Origin: Bin5 sp022827195
GTDB taxonomy: Bacteria; Chloroflexota; Anaerolineae; Caldilineales; Caldilineaceae
Assembly (NCBI GenBank): GCA_965208275.1
Contig: OZ242331.1
Location: 4,526,001 to 4,590,000, forward strand
Direction of reading: 5' to 3'
Length of the DNA: 64,000 bases
Part shown: positions 21,752-30,147 of the stretch, in pieces
Layout: the number at the start of each line of letters is the position of its first letter
Numbering within the stretch: position 1 is the first letter of the stretch
Program-made: the position numbers and the translations under genes
The notes under the pieces: generated by a model
Database searches by the model: none
What the model was told of the DNA's origin: nothing
The model's input: the letters and a program-made list of their open reading frames with translations, nothing else

Positions 21752-23041
21752 ATGGCGACATTCGAGACCTCCAAACAGTTGATCGCCGCGGCGTCGCAGC
21801 AGTTGCCCGGCGGCGTGAACAGCAACTACCGCCTGGGGATCGCGCCGACGCCGCTGGTTTTCGAACGCGGCGCGGGGCCGTACCTGTACGACGCCGACGG
21901 CAACCGGCTGATCGATTACTATCTGGGCATGGGGCCGATGATCCTGGGCCACAACCCGGCGCCGGTGCTTGAGGCGGTGCAGGCGCAGCTTAGTTCAGGC
22001 ATTCTATACGCCGGGCAGAGCCGCATCGAGCAGGAGGCTGCCAGGCTCGTCTGCCGCATGGTGCCCTGCGCTGAACGGGTGCGCTTCAGCTGCGCGGGCA
22101 GCGAAGTGGTGCAGGCAGTGATACGGCTGGCGCGGGCCGCGACGCAGCGCGCGGTGATCATCAAGTTTGAGGGGCACTACCACGGCTGGATGGACAACAT
22201 TCTGTGGAGCATCGCACCCTCGCCCGACGAATACGGCCCCGAGCAGGCGCCCGAGCCGGTTCCCGCCAGCGCCGGGCAGGACCCGCAGGCCGGGCTGCAC
22301 ACAGAGGTACTGCCGTGGAACAACCTGGCGCTGCTGCAGAGGCGTCTTGGCCGCGGGGACGTCGCCGCGGTGATCATGGAGCCGGCGATGTGCAACACCA
22401 GCACCATCTTTCCGGCCGCCGGCTACCTGGAAGGCGTGCGCCGCGCCTGCAGCGATACGGGCACGGTCCTGATCTTCGATGAGGTCATCACAGGCTTCCG
22501 CGTGGCGCCGGGCGGCGCGCAGGCCCATTTCGGCGTTACGCCCGACCTGGCGACCTTCGGCAAGGCGATCGCCAGCGGTTTCCCCGTCGCCTGCTTCGCC
22601 GGCCGCGCCGACCTGATGGACCGCTTCGGCAGCGGTGAGGTGATGCACGGCGGCACCTTCAACGGCCATCCGGCCTGCATGGCCGCGCTCGTCGCGACGC
22701 TGCATGAGCTGCAAAAGCCGGGTACCTTCGCCGCTCTCGACCGGCAGGGAACGCGGCTGATGCAGGGCATCCGCGCGGCGCTGGACGCGGCCTATATCCA
22801 GGCCCGCGTTGACGGGTTCCCCCAGATCTTCCATGTGGGATTCGGCGTGGAGTCGCCGGTGACCGACTATCGCAGTTCGCTGCAGGCGGACAGGGAGCGG
22901 TATGTGCGCTTCACTGCGGCGTTGCACCACAGCGGCGTGCGCGCGCTGGAACGGGGCGCTTGGTTCCTCTCCACCGCGCACACCGAGGATGTGATCGACG
23001 CCACCGTTGCCGCGGTCGCAACGGTGGCGCGGGAGATCTGA
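21752..23041 (+). CDS. Class III aminotransferase, glutamate-1-semialdehyde aminomutase-like
   Basis: A 429-aa PLP enzyme with the HemL layout: PGGVNSNYRLG near the start, the cofactor-binding block IFDEVITGFRVAPGGAQ, and the Schiff-base lysine in TFGKAIASGFP. True HemL makes 5-aminolevulinate from glutamate-1-semialdehyde; many Chloroflexota carry several HemL-like paralogues of unknown substrate, and no heme genes are adjacent. ATG 21752 is chosen because AAGGAG lies upstream at 21733-21738 and homology begins there. Its stop is 1 bp from the stop of the convergent dehydrogenase gene. Confidence 0.85.
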   Translation: MATFETSKQLIAAASQQLPGGVNSNYRLGIAPTPLVFERGAGPYLYDADGNRLIDYYLGMGPMILGHNPAPVLEAVQAQLSSGILYAGQSRIEQEAARLVCRMVPCAERVRFSCAGSEVVQAVIRLARAATQRAVIIKFEGHYHGWMDNILWSIAPSPDEYGPEQAPEPVPASAGQDPQAGLHTEVLPWNNLALLQRRLGRGDVAAVIMEPAMCNTSTIFPAAGYLEGVRRACSDTGTVLIFDEVITGFRVAPGGAQAHFGVTPDLATFGKAIASGFPVACFAGRADLMDRFGSGEVMHGGTFNGHPACMAALVATLHELQKPGTFAALDRQGTRLMQGIRAALDAAYIQARVDGFPQIFHVGFGVESPVTDYRSSLQADRERYVRFTAALHHSGVRALERGAWFLSTAHTEDVIDATVAAVATVAREI

Positions 23042-23042
23042 C

Positions 23043-23957
23043 TCAGACTTCGTCCTTCCAGTAGAGCTCTTTGAGGCGGCGAATGTACTCCCGGTCGCGC
23101 TTCTCGACCGCCTCGTCGAAGGTGGCCGGGTCCAGAAACCAGGGCTCCCCCTTCAACATCTGTTCGCGCAGCTTTTCGTTTTCGATCGCCTGCGGGTTGC
23201 GCACGTCTTCGGGCCATTTCCAGATGCCGGCCACGTCGTAGTGCAGGAACGGGCCCTCGTGCGGCATACGGAAGCCGAAGGTGGAGATGATCCCCAGTTC
23301 GATATCCTCGGCGCTGGCCATGCCTTCCGCCCACAGCTGGGTGGCCTCCTCCCAGATGGCCGCCTGGATGCGATTCAGCAGATAGCCCGACTTTTCCTTG
23401 TACAGACGGATAGGGATTTTGCGCGCGCTGCTCAGCAGTTCGCAGGTGAGCTCGAACGTTTCCTCGCTGGCGCCCGGTCCCTTGGCGACCTCGACGCCGG
23501 GCACGATGTGCGGCGGCGCGAAGTAGTGGGTCAGCACCAGTTTGTCCTGGCGGCCGATGCCCGCGCCGATGTCGCTGAGCACGAGGCGGGATGTGTTGCT
23601 GGCGAAGATCGTGTGCGGCGGGCAGAGTTGATCGAGCTGACTGAACAGCGCCTGTTTATCGGGCAACCGCTCGATGATCACCTCGGTGACGAAGTCGCTC
23701 TGCCCTGCCAGCTGCGCGAGGTCGGTGGTGGTGGTGATGCGCGCCCGCGTCTCCTCAGCCTGCCGACCGCAGATCAGACCGCCCTCGACGAACAGTTCGA
23801 GCGCGCCGGCAATCTGGGCCTCGGTCCCGGCCAGGACCTCGTCGCTGAGGTCGCTGATGATCGTGGAATAGCCCCACAGCGCGAAGTTGATGGCGATGCC
23901 GAACCCCATCGTCCCGCCGCCGACTACGCCCACCGTCTTGATATCGGATAGCTGCAT
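23043..23957 (-). CDS. 3-hydroxyacyl-CoA dehydrogenase family protein
   Basis: A 304-aa NAD-dependent short-chain 3-hydroxyacyl-CoA dehydrogenase homologue. The dinucleotide motif VGGGTMGFGIA is at residues ~12-22, ASNTSRL is the conserved Ser/Asn block, and THYFAPP is where the catalytic His lies (most relatives read HFFNP). The C-terminal domain is complete (YLLNRIQAA). The altered HYFAPP suggests a side branch of the family rather than classic beta-oxidation. It follows the DinB gene by 43 bp on the minus strand. Confidence 0.85.
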   Translation of the reverse strand: MQLSDIKTVGVVGGGTMGFGIAINFALWGYSTIISDLSDEVLAGTEAQIAGALELFVEGGLICGRQAEETRARITTTTDLAQLAGQSDFVTEVIIERLPDKQALFSQLDQLCPPHTIFASNTSRLVLSDIGAGIGRQDKLVLTHYFAPPHIVPGVEVAKGPGASEETFELTCELLSSARKIPIRLYKEKSGYLLNRIQAAIWEEATQLWAEGMASAEDIELGIISTFGFRMPHEGPFLHYDVAGIWKWPEDVRNPQAIENEKLREQMLKGEPWFLDPATFDEAVEKRDREYIRRLKELYWKDEV

Positions 23958-24000
23958 CTTGCGCGTCCCCAGTTCTTAGCATCCGGTGGCTGGCGCGGCT

Positions 24001-24483
24001 CTATTGCCCGCCGCCGTTCGCCAGCGCCAGCTCGTACAGCGGCTCGAGCTGCCCTGCGTGATAGGCCTCGTGAGAACAGAGGTAGAAGTGCAGCCGCTGC
24101 CCTACGGTGACGTTGCGCTCCTCATCGATTATCTCTTCCAGCCTCGATGCGGGCATCTCTTTGAGCGCGGCGACGATCCGTTCGGAGGCGTCATCCAGCC
24201 GCGACAGCAGCGTCTCCAGCGGGATCGCCTTTTCCGGGTCGGTCATCGGCTCGGAGCCGAAGCCGTAGAGGCCGAACTCTCCCTCGTCCGCCCCGCTCTC
24301 CCCGTCGATCAAGCCCAGGGTCTGCTCCCGGTAGACAAGCAGGTGCCCCAAGATCCAGTTCATACAGTTGCCGGGGAAGGGCAGCTGCAACATGCTGTCT
24401 GCGTGGGTCAGCCCTTCGGTCTTCTGTTTGATGACGTAGTTGTACGTCCCCAGACTGCCGACACACAATGTCGGTATATCCAT
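24001..24483 (-). CDS. DinB family protein
   Basis: A 160-aa DinB/YfiT-type four-helix bundle protein, a family of metal-binding, often thiol-dependent transferases. Potential metal ligands are the His in WILGHLLVYRE (residue ~47) and the pair in HEAYHAGQLE (residues ~134-138), spaced as in the family. Function in this organism is unknown. It is followed by the hydroxyacyl-CoA dehydrogenase gene, but no functional link is evident. Confidence 0.85.
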   Translation of the reverse strand: MDIPTLCVGSLGTYNYVIKQKTEGLTHADSMLQLPFPGNCMNWILGHLLVYREQTLGLIDGESGADEGEFGLYGFGSEPMTDPEKAIPLETLLSRLDDASERIVAALKEMPASRLEEIIDEERNVTVGQRLHFYLCSHEAYHAGQLEPLYELALANGGGQ

Positions 24484-24557
24484 GATCTACTCCCTTCGTT
24501 ACTGAAGTCAGACAGTGATTCCCCGGCGGCCGTAAGTCAGCCGCTAAAGGTCACCGA

Positions 24558-26162
24558 TCACCTATAGATATCTTCCATCTGCCACGCTTCCAGCGAGACG
24601 ACGCGCGCGTCCTGCCCCTGCGAGCGCAGCGAAACACCGAGGCTGTCCTCCCGCCCGGGGTAGACCCGCATCGCAACGCACTGCCTGCCGTTGACGAACA
24701 CCTCGACGACGCTGCGGTCGACGAAGACCCTGAGCCGCAGCGGCTCGTCCCGTTCAAGGAAGACCGGCGCCGTCTCCGGCGCGCGCGAGCGCACATCCGG
24801 CAGGCTCGAAGCGTAGGAGGAGTCGATCGTGATGAGGCTGTAGGTGGCCGCGGCCAACTTGTCCCGCTGCCAGCCCTGGTAGCGGTCCCAGCTGCGGAAT
24901 CCGCGCTCGCGATAGAAGGCGATGCGGGTGAACTCCTCCCGGCCGGGCGAGCGTAGCACGTTCAGCTCGACCATGGGCGCGCCGTTCGTTTCGATTTCGG
25001 CCATCAGCTCGATCGCGTTGCCGCGGACGCTGCCGAGTACGATCTCCTGGTTGGCCGGCAGCGTCAGATCGGCCATCTGCCGGTGCTCGCGGCGCAGCGA
25101 TTCAACGTCCCCGGCCGGCTCGACCAGCAGCGTATCGCGGCCGATATTGTCAGTGCCTTGCAGGGTCAAGCGCCGCGGCAGCGTCATGATCTGATTCCAG
25201 CCCTCGGTCGGCTTGGCCGGGTTCATGTTGAAGATGACGTAGATGCCGCCCTCGCCGTCCGGCGTAGCCGAGGGCGCATGTACGCCGCCCGGCCCGAACG
25301 CGCCGAAGTTGAAGTCATGCTGTGAGGTCACCACGAACTTGTCGCGCTCGGTGTCGTAGTCGCCCAGCAGGGCCTGTCCGCCGCTCATGTGGCTATAGAA
25401 GAGCAGGATGTGACGGTCGCCGATCGGCCAGAAGTAGGGGCAGGCGCCGTCGTCGCCGACAAGCGTGAAGCGGTCGTCCTCGACAAAGGGGTGCAGATAG
25501 TCCCAATTGACCAGGTCCGGCGAACGGAACAGAAAGTTGGCGCGCGTACGCCGGCCGGACGCCTTGTGCGGCAGCGTGCCGCCGGAAAGGGCGTAGTAGT
25601 GGTCGCCCTTCTTCCAGATGCAGGGATCGAAGACCCGGTAGGGCAGCGGTGAGCCGTCCGCGCTGGCGATGGGAATAACCGGCGCGCCGGTCAGCTTCTC
25701 CCAGTTGAGCAGCAGCGGATCATGCGAGACGGCCACCATGTTGCCCACCTTGGTGCCGTGATAGATGGCGATCACCCTGTCCTCTTCGACCAGCGCCGCG
25801 CCGGAAAAGCAGCACTCCTCCGGGTTGGGGTAGATGGCGTAGGGCAGATCGCGCCAGTGGATCATGTCGTCGCTGACCGCGTGTCCCCAGTGCTGGCGCG
25901 GGTCTTCGGGCGGGTAGGCCTGGTAGAAGAGGTGCCAGCGACCCTGCCAGAAGCAGAGCCCGTTCGGGTCGTTGAGCGTGTTTTCCGGGTTGACGTAGTG
26001 GTAGATCGGCCGGTGGGGGTCGCCCTCGTAGCGGCTGCGGTAGGCCAGCAGCCGCTGCAGCAGCGGGTTGGTCTCCAGCTCGGCCTCCTGCTCGGCCAGC
26101 GTCTCGGAAAAGCTGTACTGGGGCACGAGAGAGGTGTAGTCGGTACGTTCGGCAGCGCTCAT
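24558..26162 (-). CDS. Glycoside hydrolase family 32-like protein, divergent active site
   Basis: A 534-aa five-bladed propeller plus C-terminal beta-sandwich protein like beta-fructofuranosidases and levanases, enzymes that release fructose from sucrose or fructans. The nucleophile motif NDPNG is intact (residues ~63-67) and the sandwich motif LRVFVDRSVVEVFVNG is present near residue 490. The second motif reads FDPCIW instead of RDP, and the EC motif that holds the acid/base Glu reads GACPYFW. There is no signal peptide, so it is probably cytoplasmic. Function is uncertain given the changed residues. It is cotranscribed with, or close to, the UxuA-like gene upstream (70-bp gap). Confidence 0.8.
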   Translation of the reverse strand: MSAAERTDYTSLVPQYSFSETLAEQEAELETNPLLQRLLAYRSRYEGDPHRPIYHYVNPENTLNDPNGLCFWQGRWHLFYQAYPPEDPRQHWGHAVSDDMIHWRDLPYAIYPNPEECCFSGAALVEEDRVIAIYHGTKVGNMVAVSHDPLLLNWEKLTGAPVIPIASADGSPLPYRVFDPCIWKKGDHYYALSGGTLPHKASGRRTRANFLFRSPDLVNWDYLHPFVEDDRFTLVGDDGACPYFWPIGDRHILLFYSHMSGGQALLGDYDTERDKFVVTSQHDFNFGAFGPGGVHAPSATPDGEGGIYVIFNMNPAKPTEGWNQIMTLPRRLTLQGTDNIGRDTLLVEPAGDVESLRREHRQMADLTLPANQEIVLGSVRGNAIELMAEIETNGAPMVELNVLRSPGREEFTRIAFYRERGFRSWDRYQGWQRDKLAAATYSLITIDSSYASSLPDVRSRAPETAPVFLERDEPLRLRVFVDRSVVEVFVNGRQCVAMRVYPGREDSLGVSLRSQGQDARVVSLEAWQMEDIYR

Positions 26163-26232
26163 CGCTTAGGTCCTCCCAAAAAAGGCTGACGGCGTCTCGC
26201 AGGGCGCTGTTCAGTGGCCGCCCGCTGTGCGG

Positions 26233-27189
26233 TTATGCCACCGACGCGGCGAACAGAGCCTTCAGATATCCGATCGAATAGGCCCAGCCGACGTCGCGTG
26301 TCTCCGTGTCTCCGGGCAGATCGGGGATATGGTCCGGATTGATGTATCCGCTGAAGCCGACGTTGCGCAGCTCTTTCAGTATGCGCGCCATGTTGAGGTC
26401 GCCGTCGTCGAGCAGCGTCTCCTCGAAGCCGCTGGCGGTTGCCAGACTGCCGCGCACGTTGCGCATGTGCAGCATGAAGAGCCTGCCCTTGCGCCCGTAG
26501 TTGTTGATCTCGTCGATCACGAGCGAGCTGCCGCCGGCCTCGGCGCGGGTGCCGATGCAGTAGACGTAGCCGACATTGGGGCTGGGGAAAGCGTCGATAA
26601 TGCGGTGGAAGCCGATGCCGCCGAAGGGCGTATCCACATTGGGCGTGTCGGAAGGGTGCACGGCCAGCTTGATGTCATACTCCTCGGCGATCGGCGTCAG
26701 CCGCTCGAACGCCTGGCAGAAGCGCCCCCACCAGCGTTCCAGCTCGGCCCGCGCGGGGATTTCGACCGGCCCGCGCCTGAGCGTTTCGGCGCGCGACATG
26801 TAGCCGCCGCGGTGCGGCGTGTGGTAGGCCTCCATCATCTGCGGGAAGACGTCGCCCTCGGTCCGCTGGCGGGCGATGGGGATGCGCGCCTGGCCGTAGA
26901 CTTCCAAGGCCCTGGCCGCGTTCTCCAACTCCTCCTCTGCGCCGACGCGCTCGTCGATGTAGGTGCGCGTGAGCGTCGGCAGCGTCACGCGGTTGATGTC
27001 GATGCCGAAGGAGCGCAGGCGCTTGCGCAGCGCGCGCACATCGTCCAGCCGCGGGTAGCCCTGCTCGGTGACGCCGGGCATATCGGTATCCAGCCCGAAG
27101 TCGATGGCGTCGGCGCCGAGCGCCACCTTCTGTCGCAGCCATTCGTCGGTCAGTTTGGCGTTGTGACGAAAGATCGAGACACGTAACAT
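26233..27189 (-). CDS. Mannonate dehydratase (UxuA)-like TIM-barrel protein
   Basis: A 318-aa TIM-barrel metalloenzyme resembling UxuA, which dehydrates D-mannonate to 2-keto-3-deoxygluconate. Metal and substrate blocks are seen: KLAVHPSDTP, YCIGT with the metal Cys, MLHMRNVRG, LDDGDLNM and PDHIPD. It is shorter than E. coli UxuA (394 aa). ATG 27189 (MLRVSIFRHNAK) is chosen because the barrel starts there and GAGG lies 10 bases upstream. With the GH32-like, SDR and isomerase genes it points to sugar-acid catabolism, though the exact substrate is not proven. Confidence 0.82.
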   Translation of the reverse strand: MLRVSIFRHNAKLTDEWLRQKVALGADAIDFGLDTDMPGVTEQGYPRLDDVRALRKRLRSFGIDINRVTLPTLTRTYIDERVGAEEELENAARALEVYGQARIPIARQRTEGDVFPQMMEAYHTPHRGGYMSRAETLRRGPVEIPARAELERWWGRFCQAFERLTPIAEEYDIKLAVHPSDTPNVDTPFGGIGFHRIIDAFPSPNVGYVYCIGTRAEAGGSSLVIDEINNYGRKGRLFMLHMRNVRGSLATASGFEETLLDDGDLNMARILKELRNVGFSGYINPDHIPDLPGDTETRDVGWAYSIGYLKALFAASVA

Positions 27190-27235
27190 TTCTCTGTTCC
27201 TCTGAGGCGGAGAGTGCGGCGGCTCCAACCGGTTG

Positions 27236-27505
27236 TCAATCCGTTTTGGGACGCCGGCGTAAAGAAAGAATGAAGGCCAGCAAAGCCGGTGGCAGCAGGA
27301 GATAGCTGCCGGTCGCGCCGGGAGGCGCGGCTGCGACCTCCAGCGGCTTGAGCTGGCCGGCTCCGAGCCGCTGGAGCTGCTCGACCACCACCGTTGCCAG
27401 CATAAAGGGCGTCAGAAAGCGGTAGCGCAGAATCGCCAGCCATTCGAGCCCGACGAGTTCTCCATTGTCGTTCAGTTCAATTGTGCTTTCCGGACTTGAC
27501 TCCAT
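27236..27505 (-). CDS. Small putative membrane protein
   Basis: An 89-aa ORF with two hydrophobic stretches (LTPFMLATVVVEQL and LLLPPALLAFILSL) and a basic C-terminus (RRRPKTD). No family is recognised and the SD sequence is weak (GAAAAG). GC-rich codon use supports coding, but its reality is not certain. It sits 46 bp before the UxuA-like start. Confidence 0.45.
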   Translation of the reverse strand: MESSPESTIELNDNGELVGLEWLAILRYRFLTPFMLATVVVEQLQRLGAGQLKPLEVAAAPPGATGSYLLLPPALLAFILSLRRRPKTD

Positions 27506-27601
27506 ACTTTTCTTTTCGGGTTCATCAGAAACTGCCAGATGCAAAATGTCTTCCTGCTCAAAATAGACCCATCTTCATTTTATACAAGGTTGAGCGAAAT
27601 T

Positions 27602-27811
27602 TCAGGAGGTGAAGAAGTCAAAGACGTTGGCAAGTTTCGACGTGCTTGTCTTGTAGATCTCCGTATACTGGCAGCGCGTGCAGGAGACGGTCGTAAACTT
27701 TTTGTTCTGCACATCGAAAATTTTGGCCAGCGTGCCGCCGGTCGCCTGGAAGATATCGGTGTCGAACTCGACATTGTCGCACTTCGGGCATTCCCACTTT
27801 TCGTGTCGCAT
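27602..27811 (-). CDS. Zinc-ribbon nucleic-acid-binding protein (Zn_ribbon_13/COG3478 type)
   Basis: A 69-aa protein with two CxxC knuckles, CPKC at the start and CTRC in the middle, separated by GGTLAKIFDVQNKKFTTV. This matches the small 'predicted nucleic-acid-binding Zn-ribbon' family found widely in bacteria. Partner and role are unknown. The neighbouring 230 bp up to 28041 hold no recognisable gene. Confidence 0.82.
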   Translation of the reverse strand: MRHEKWECPKCDNVEFDTDIFQATGGTLAKIFDVQNKKFTTVSCTRCQYTEIYKTSTSKLANVFDFFTS

Positions 27812-28041
27812 AGACTTTTTTCCTTCTCTCTACCGTTCCGTCAGCGAATGACCGGAACAAAATCTCCACAGCGTTCGCCGCGTACCCAGAGACAGTTCAA
27901 GCCTCCCGGACCGCCGCGTACATTCATGCTAGGGCAAATGCATTCCCTCTATCAATCCGTTCTCTCGCAGCCCTCGTTTCCATAAAGCAATCTGTTTTTC
28001 GGGACGGGCGCGGCAATTCGCGGCGGGCGTGCCACCCGCCT

Positions 28042-28413
28042 TCACAAGCTGTGCCTGCGCATGTAGGCCTCATTCGGCGACTCGGCTCTACCGAAGCTCT
28101 CACCGCAATAGCGGCACTTGACCGCCTCCGCCCGGATCAGTTCGGCGCAGTAGGGACAGTACTGCATCTCGCCTCGATCGACCGATCTTTGCTCAAGAGC
28201 CGGCACATTCTTAGGGACGACGAGCGCCAGGATGAGGCCCACGGGGCCAAGTAAGAAACCCAGCACAAACCAGCCGCACCCGCTGCGCCCCTTGGTATTG
28301 GCGACCATCGCGCTGACAACGCCGGACAGCAACCAGATAACCGCGACCGGGGTACCTATGATTAACTCAGTCGGCCCCAAAATACCGGGCAACTCGATTG
28401 TCGGAATCTCCAT
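28042..28413 (-). CDS. Membrane protein with C-terminal zinc ribbon
   Basis: A 123-aa protein with an N-terminal hydrophobic segment (ELIIGTPVAVIWLLSGVVSAMV), a second one (GWFVLGFLLGPVGLILALVVP) and a C-terminal double-CxxC zinc ribbon (CPYCAELIRAEAVKCRYC). ATG 28413 is supported by GAGGAG 6 bases upstream. Such proteins are common and uncharacterised; the ribbon is expected on the cytoplasmic side. It lies in a minus-strand run with the CopG-type and Zn-ribbon genes. Confidence 0.8.
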   Translation of the reverse strand: MEIPTIELPGILGPTELIIGTPVAVIWLLSGVVSAMVANTKGRSGCGWFVLGFLLGPVGLILALVVPKNVPALEQRSVDRGEMQYCPYCAELIRAEAVKCRYCGESFGRAESPNEAYMRRHSL

Positions 28414-28506
28414 TGTCGTCTCCTCTCTTCCCGGCCAATCAGCCCGATTGTCCTGTCTTTGCAATTCCAGCGGGGACTCATCGACAGTGTCCGGCGGACC
28501 GGACTC

Positions 28507-28770
28507 TTAGCCAGCTGCAGCCGATTCCCTCATGTGCTCAATCAATAGTACGTTTACTAAGGTCTCGATCGACACGCCTTGTGCTTGAGCCGTTCGCATG
28601 AGTTCTTCCGCAATCTCAGGTAGTATTGCAACGCGAATCGCTCTCTTGTGCAGCGTATCGAAACGGAACCAATTCTCATCGTCTTCCATGAAGTCGGCGG
28701 TATCCAGGTCATCCCAGAACGCGGCTTCCTCCTCATAGCTACTGGATTCAGGAACTTTCAGCTCTGTCAT
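28507..28770 (-). CDS. CopG/BrnA-type antitoxin family protein
   Basis: An 87-aa protein of the CopG_antitoxin (PF12441-like) type. The N-terminal EEEAAFWDDLDTADFMED is the conserved acidic toxin-contact region of these antitoxins, and the C-terminal RAIRVAILPEIAEELMRTAQAQGVSIETLV resembles a ribbon-helix-helix DNA-binding domain. ATG 28770 has AGGAGA upstream. No BrnT/RelE-like toxin ORF is adjacent; the gene directly upstream encodes a nucleotidyltransferase. It could be an orphan antitoxin or act with that enzyme. Confidence 0.75.
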   Translation of the reverse strand: MTELKVPESSSYEEEAAFWDDLDTADFMEDDENWFRFDTLHKRAIRVAILPEIAEELMRTAQAQGVSIETLVNVLLIEHMRESAAAG

Positions 28771-28862
28771 TGTCTCAGTCTCCTGAGATTTTGTTTCCAT
28801 TGTGCTATTTTGGGCTCTGCTCAAGGGTATTCATTACCTTACGAGCCGAATCCAGCCACGCC

Positions 28863-29207
28863 TTAGTTTGCCTTCTCATACAACGTCTTCCCTGAACTCT
28901 CTATTTCGCGCAAAAAAGACGATCCATGCTTCTGAAGAAACTCATACTCCCCCTTGGTGAAGACAATCAGGTCGATCGGAACAAGCTTGTTGACCGCCTG
29001 GAGGCTTTCCCGCACCATCAGTCTGCCTTGCATCCGCTCCTCGTAGGTCTGTGAGATCTTCTCAGAATCCAGAATGACCAGAAGATCGATATCGCTCCCC
29101 GACGCCCCTAGTCCTGAAACAACTGAGCCAAAAAGCACGATCCGATAGGGCTGAAGAGCCATGAGACGCATGACAATATCGTTTACGTCGCCCGTCTTGG
29201 TCTCCAT
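28863..29207 (-). CDS. Nucleotidyltransferase-domain protein (MNT/Pol beta superfamily)
   Basis: A 114-aa minimal nucleotidyltransferase. The catalytic signature GSVVSGLGASGSDIDLLV (residues ~27-44) has the G-S and two metal-binding Asp residues, and a third acidic position is in PIDLIVF. I place the start at ATG 29207; the frame is open much further but the upstream part overlaps the divergent SDR gene and is non-coding. MNT proteins are often paired with HEPN toxins as antitoxins, but no HEPN gene is adjacent; instead a CopG-type antitoxin gene follows 92 bp downstream. Confidence 0.8.
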   Translation of the reverse strand: METKTGDVNDIVMRLMALQPYRIVLFGSVVSGLGASGSDIDLLVILDSEKISQTYEERMQGRLMVRESLQAVNKLVPIDLIVFTKGEYEFLQKHGSSFLREIESSGKTLYEKAN

Positions 29208-29250
29208 CTTTGCCCACCACGAGGAAATATCACTGGCTAACACGTCCGGC

Positions 29251-29279
29251 TTGGCTGCCCCGTATCTAACCAGTATACT
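29251..29279 (+). promoter_or_regulatory. Promoter of the SDR gene
   Basis: TTGGCT (29251-29256), a 17-bp spacer and TATACT (29274-29279) lie 40 bp before ATG 29320. Matches are 4/6 and 5/6 with ideal spacing. Confidence 0.6.
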
Positions 29280-29319
29280 GAACCCCACCTGCACTCCACA
29301 AGCTGTCCGGGGAACAGCA

Positions 29320-30147
29320 ATGTCTCTGACTAACAAGATCGCTATCGTCACCGGGGGCGCAATGGGCATCGGCGGCGCCATCGCCCGGCGGCTGGCCGCG
29401 GACGGGGCCAAAGTCCTTGTCGCCGACATCCTGCCCGACACTGCCGCGGAAAATGTCGCCCGCATCGAGGAGGCCGGCGGCACGGCCTCGGCCCACCGGG
29501 TCGACATCTCCCAGCCGGAACAGATAAGGCCGATGATCGAACGGGCCGTGGAGCTCTGGGGAGGGCTGCACTTCCTGGTGAACAACGCTTGGGGCACCGA
29601 AGAGCCGGACGGCAGCGCCATCACCCTGACCGAGTCCGCCTTCGACCGCGCGCTTGTTACATCGCAGAAGGCGGTCTATCTCGGCGCCAAATACGGTGTG
29701 CCGCACATCCAGGCCAGCGGCGGCGGCAGCATCGTCAACATCTCGTCGGTGCACGGGCAGCTGGTCTCGCCGCAGAGCCTTGCCTACGAGATGACCAAGG
29801 CGGCCATTATCGCCATGAGCCGCCAGATGGCGGTCGATTTCGGGCCGCTCGGCGTACGCGTCAACTGCATCTGCCCCGGCCACATCGTCACCGAGCGCGG
29901 CGCCGAACACTGGGAGAGCAACCCCTCGCTGTTACGCTTTTTCGACCAGCAATACCCCCTGCGCCACACCGGCGTGCCCGACGATATTGCCAGCGCGGTG
30001 CGCTTTCTCTGTTCCGGCGAGGCCCGTTTCATCACCGGCCACACGCTCGTCGTTGACGGCGGCCTGTCGATCCAGCTGCAGGAAAACCTGGTCCTCGACA
30101 CGGCCCGCTACTACCGCGATCACCCCGAAATCGACCTGGGCGACTAA
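29320..30147 (+). CDS. SDR family oxidoreductase
   Basis: A 275-aa classical short-chain dehydrogenase. The cofactor loop GGAMGIGGAIARRL is at residues ~12-25, NNAWG is the NNAG block, and the catalytic Ser...Tyr-x3-Lys is visible in NISSVHGQ and AYEMTKAA. The C-terminus FITGHTLVVDGG is typical. ATG 29320 begins the domain; the frame is open upstream to 29161 but that part overlaps the nucleotidyltransferase gene. Substrate is probably a sugar or sugar acid, given the neighbourhood. Its stop overlaps the convergent isomerase stop by 4 nt. Confidence 0.88.
   Translation: MSLTNKIAIVTGGAMGIGGAIARRLAADGAKVLVADILPDTAAENVARIEEAGGTASAHRVDISQPEQIRPMIERAVELWGGLHFLVNNAWGTEEPDGSAITLTESAFDRALVTSQKAVYLGAKYGVPHIQASGGGSIVNISSVHGQLVSPQSLAYEMTKAAIIAMSRQMAVDFGPLGVRVNCICPGHIVTERGAEHWESNPSLLRFFDQQYPLRHTGVPDDIASAVRFLCSGEARFITGHTLVVDGGLSIQLQENLVLDTARYYRDHPEIDLGD

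Noticed and set aside
28863..29624. A 253-aa nucleotidyltransferase using the full open frame
   Set aside because: The upstream half overlaps the divergent SDR gene and its promoter and is low-complexity; the domain begins at ATG 29207.
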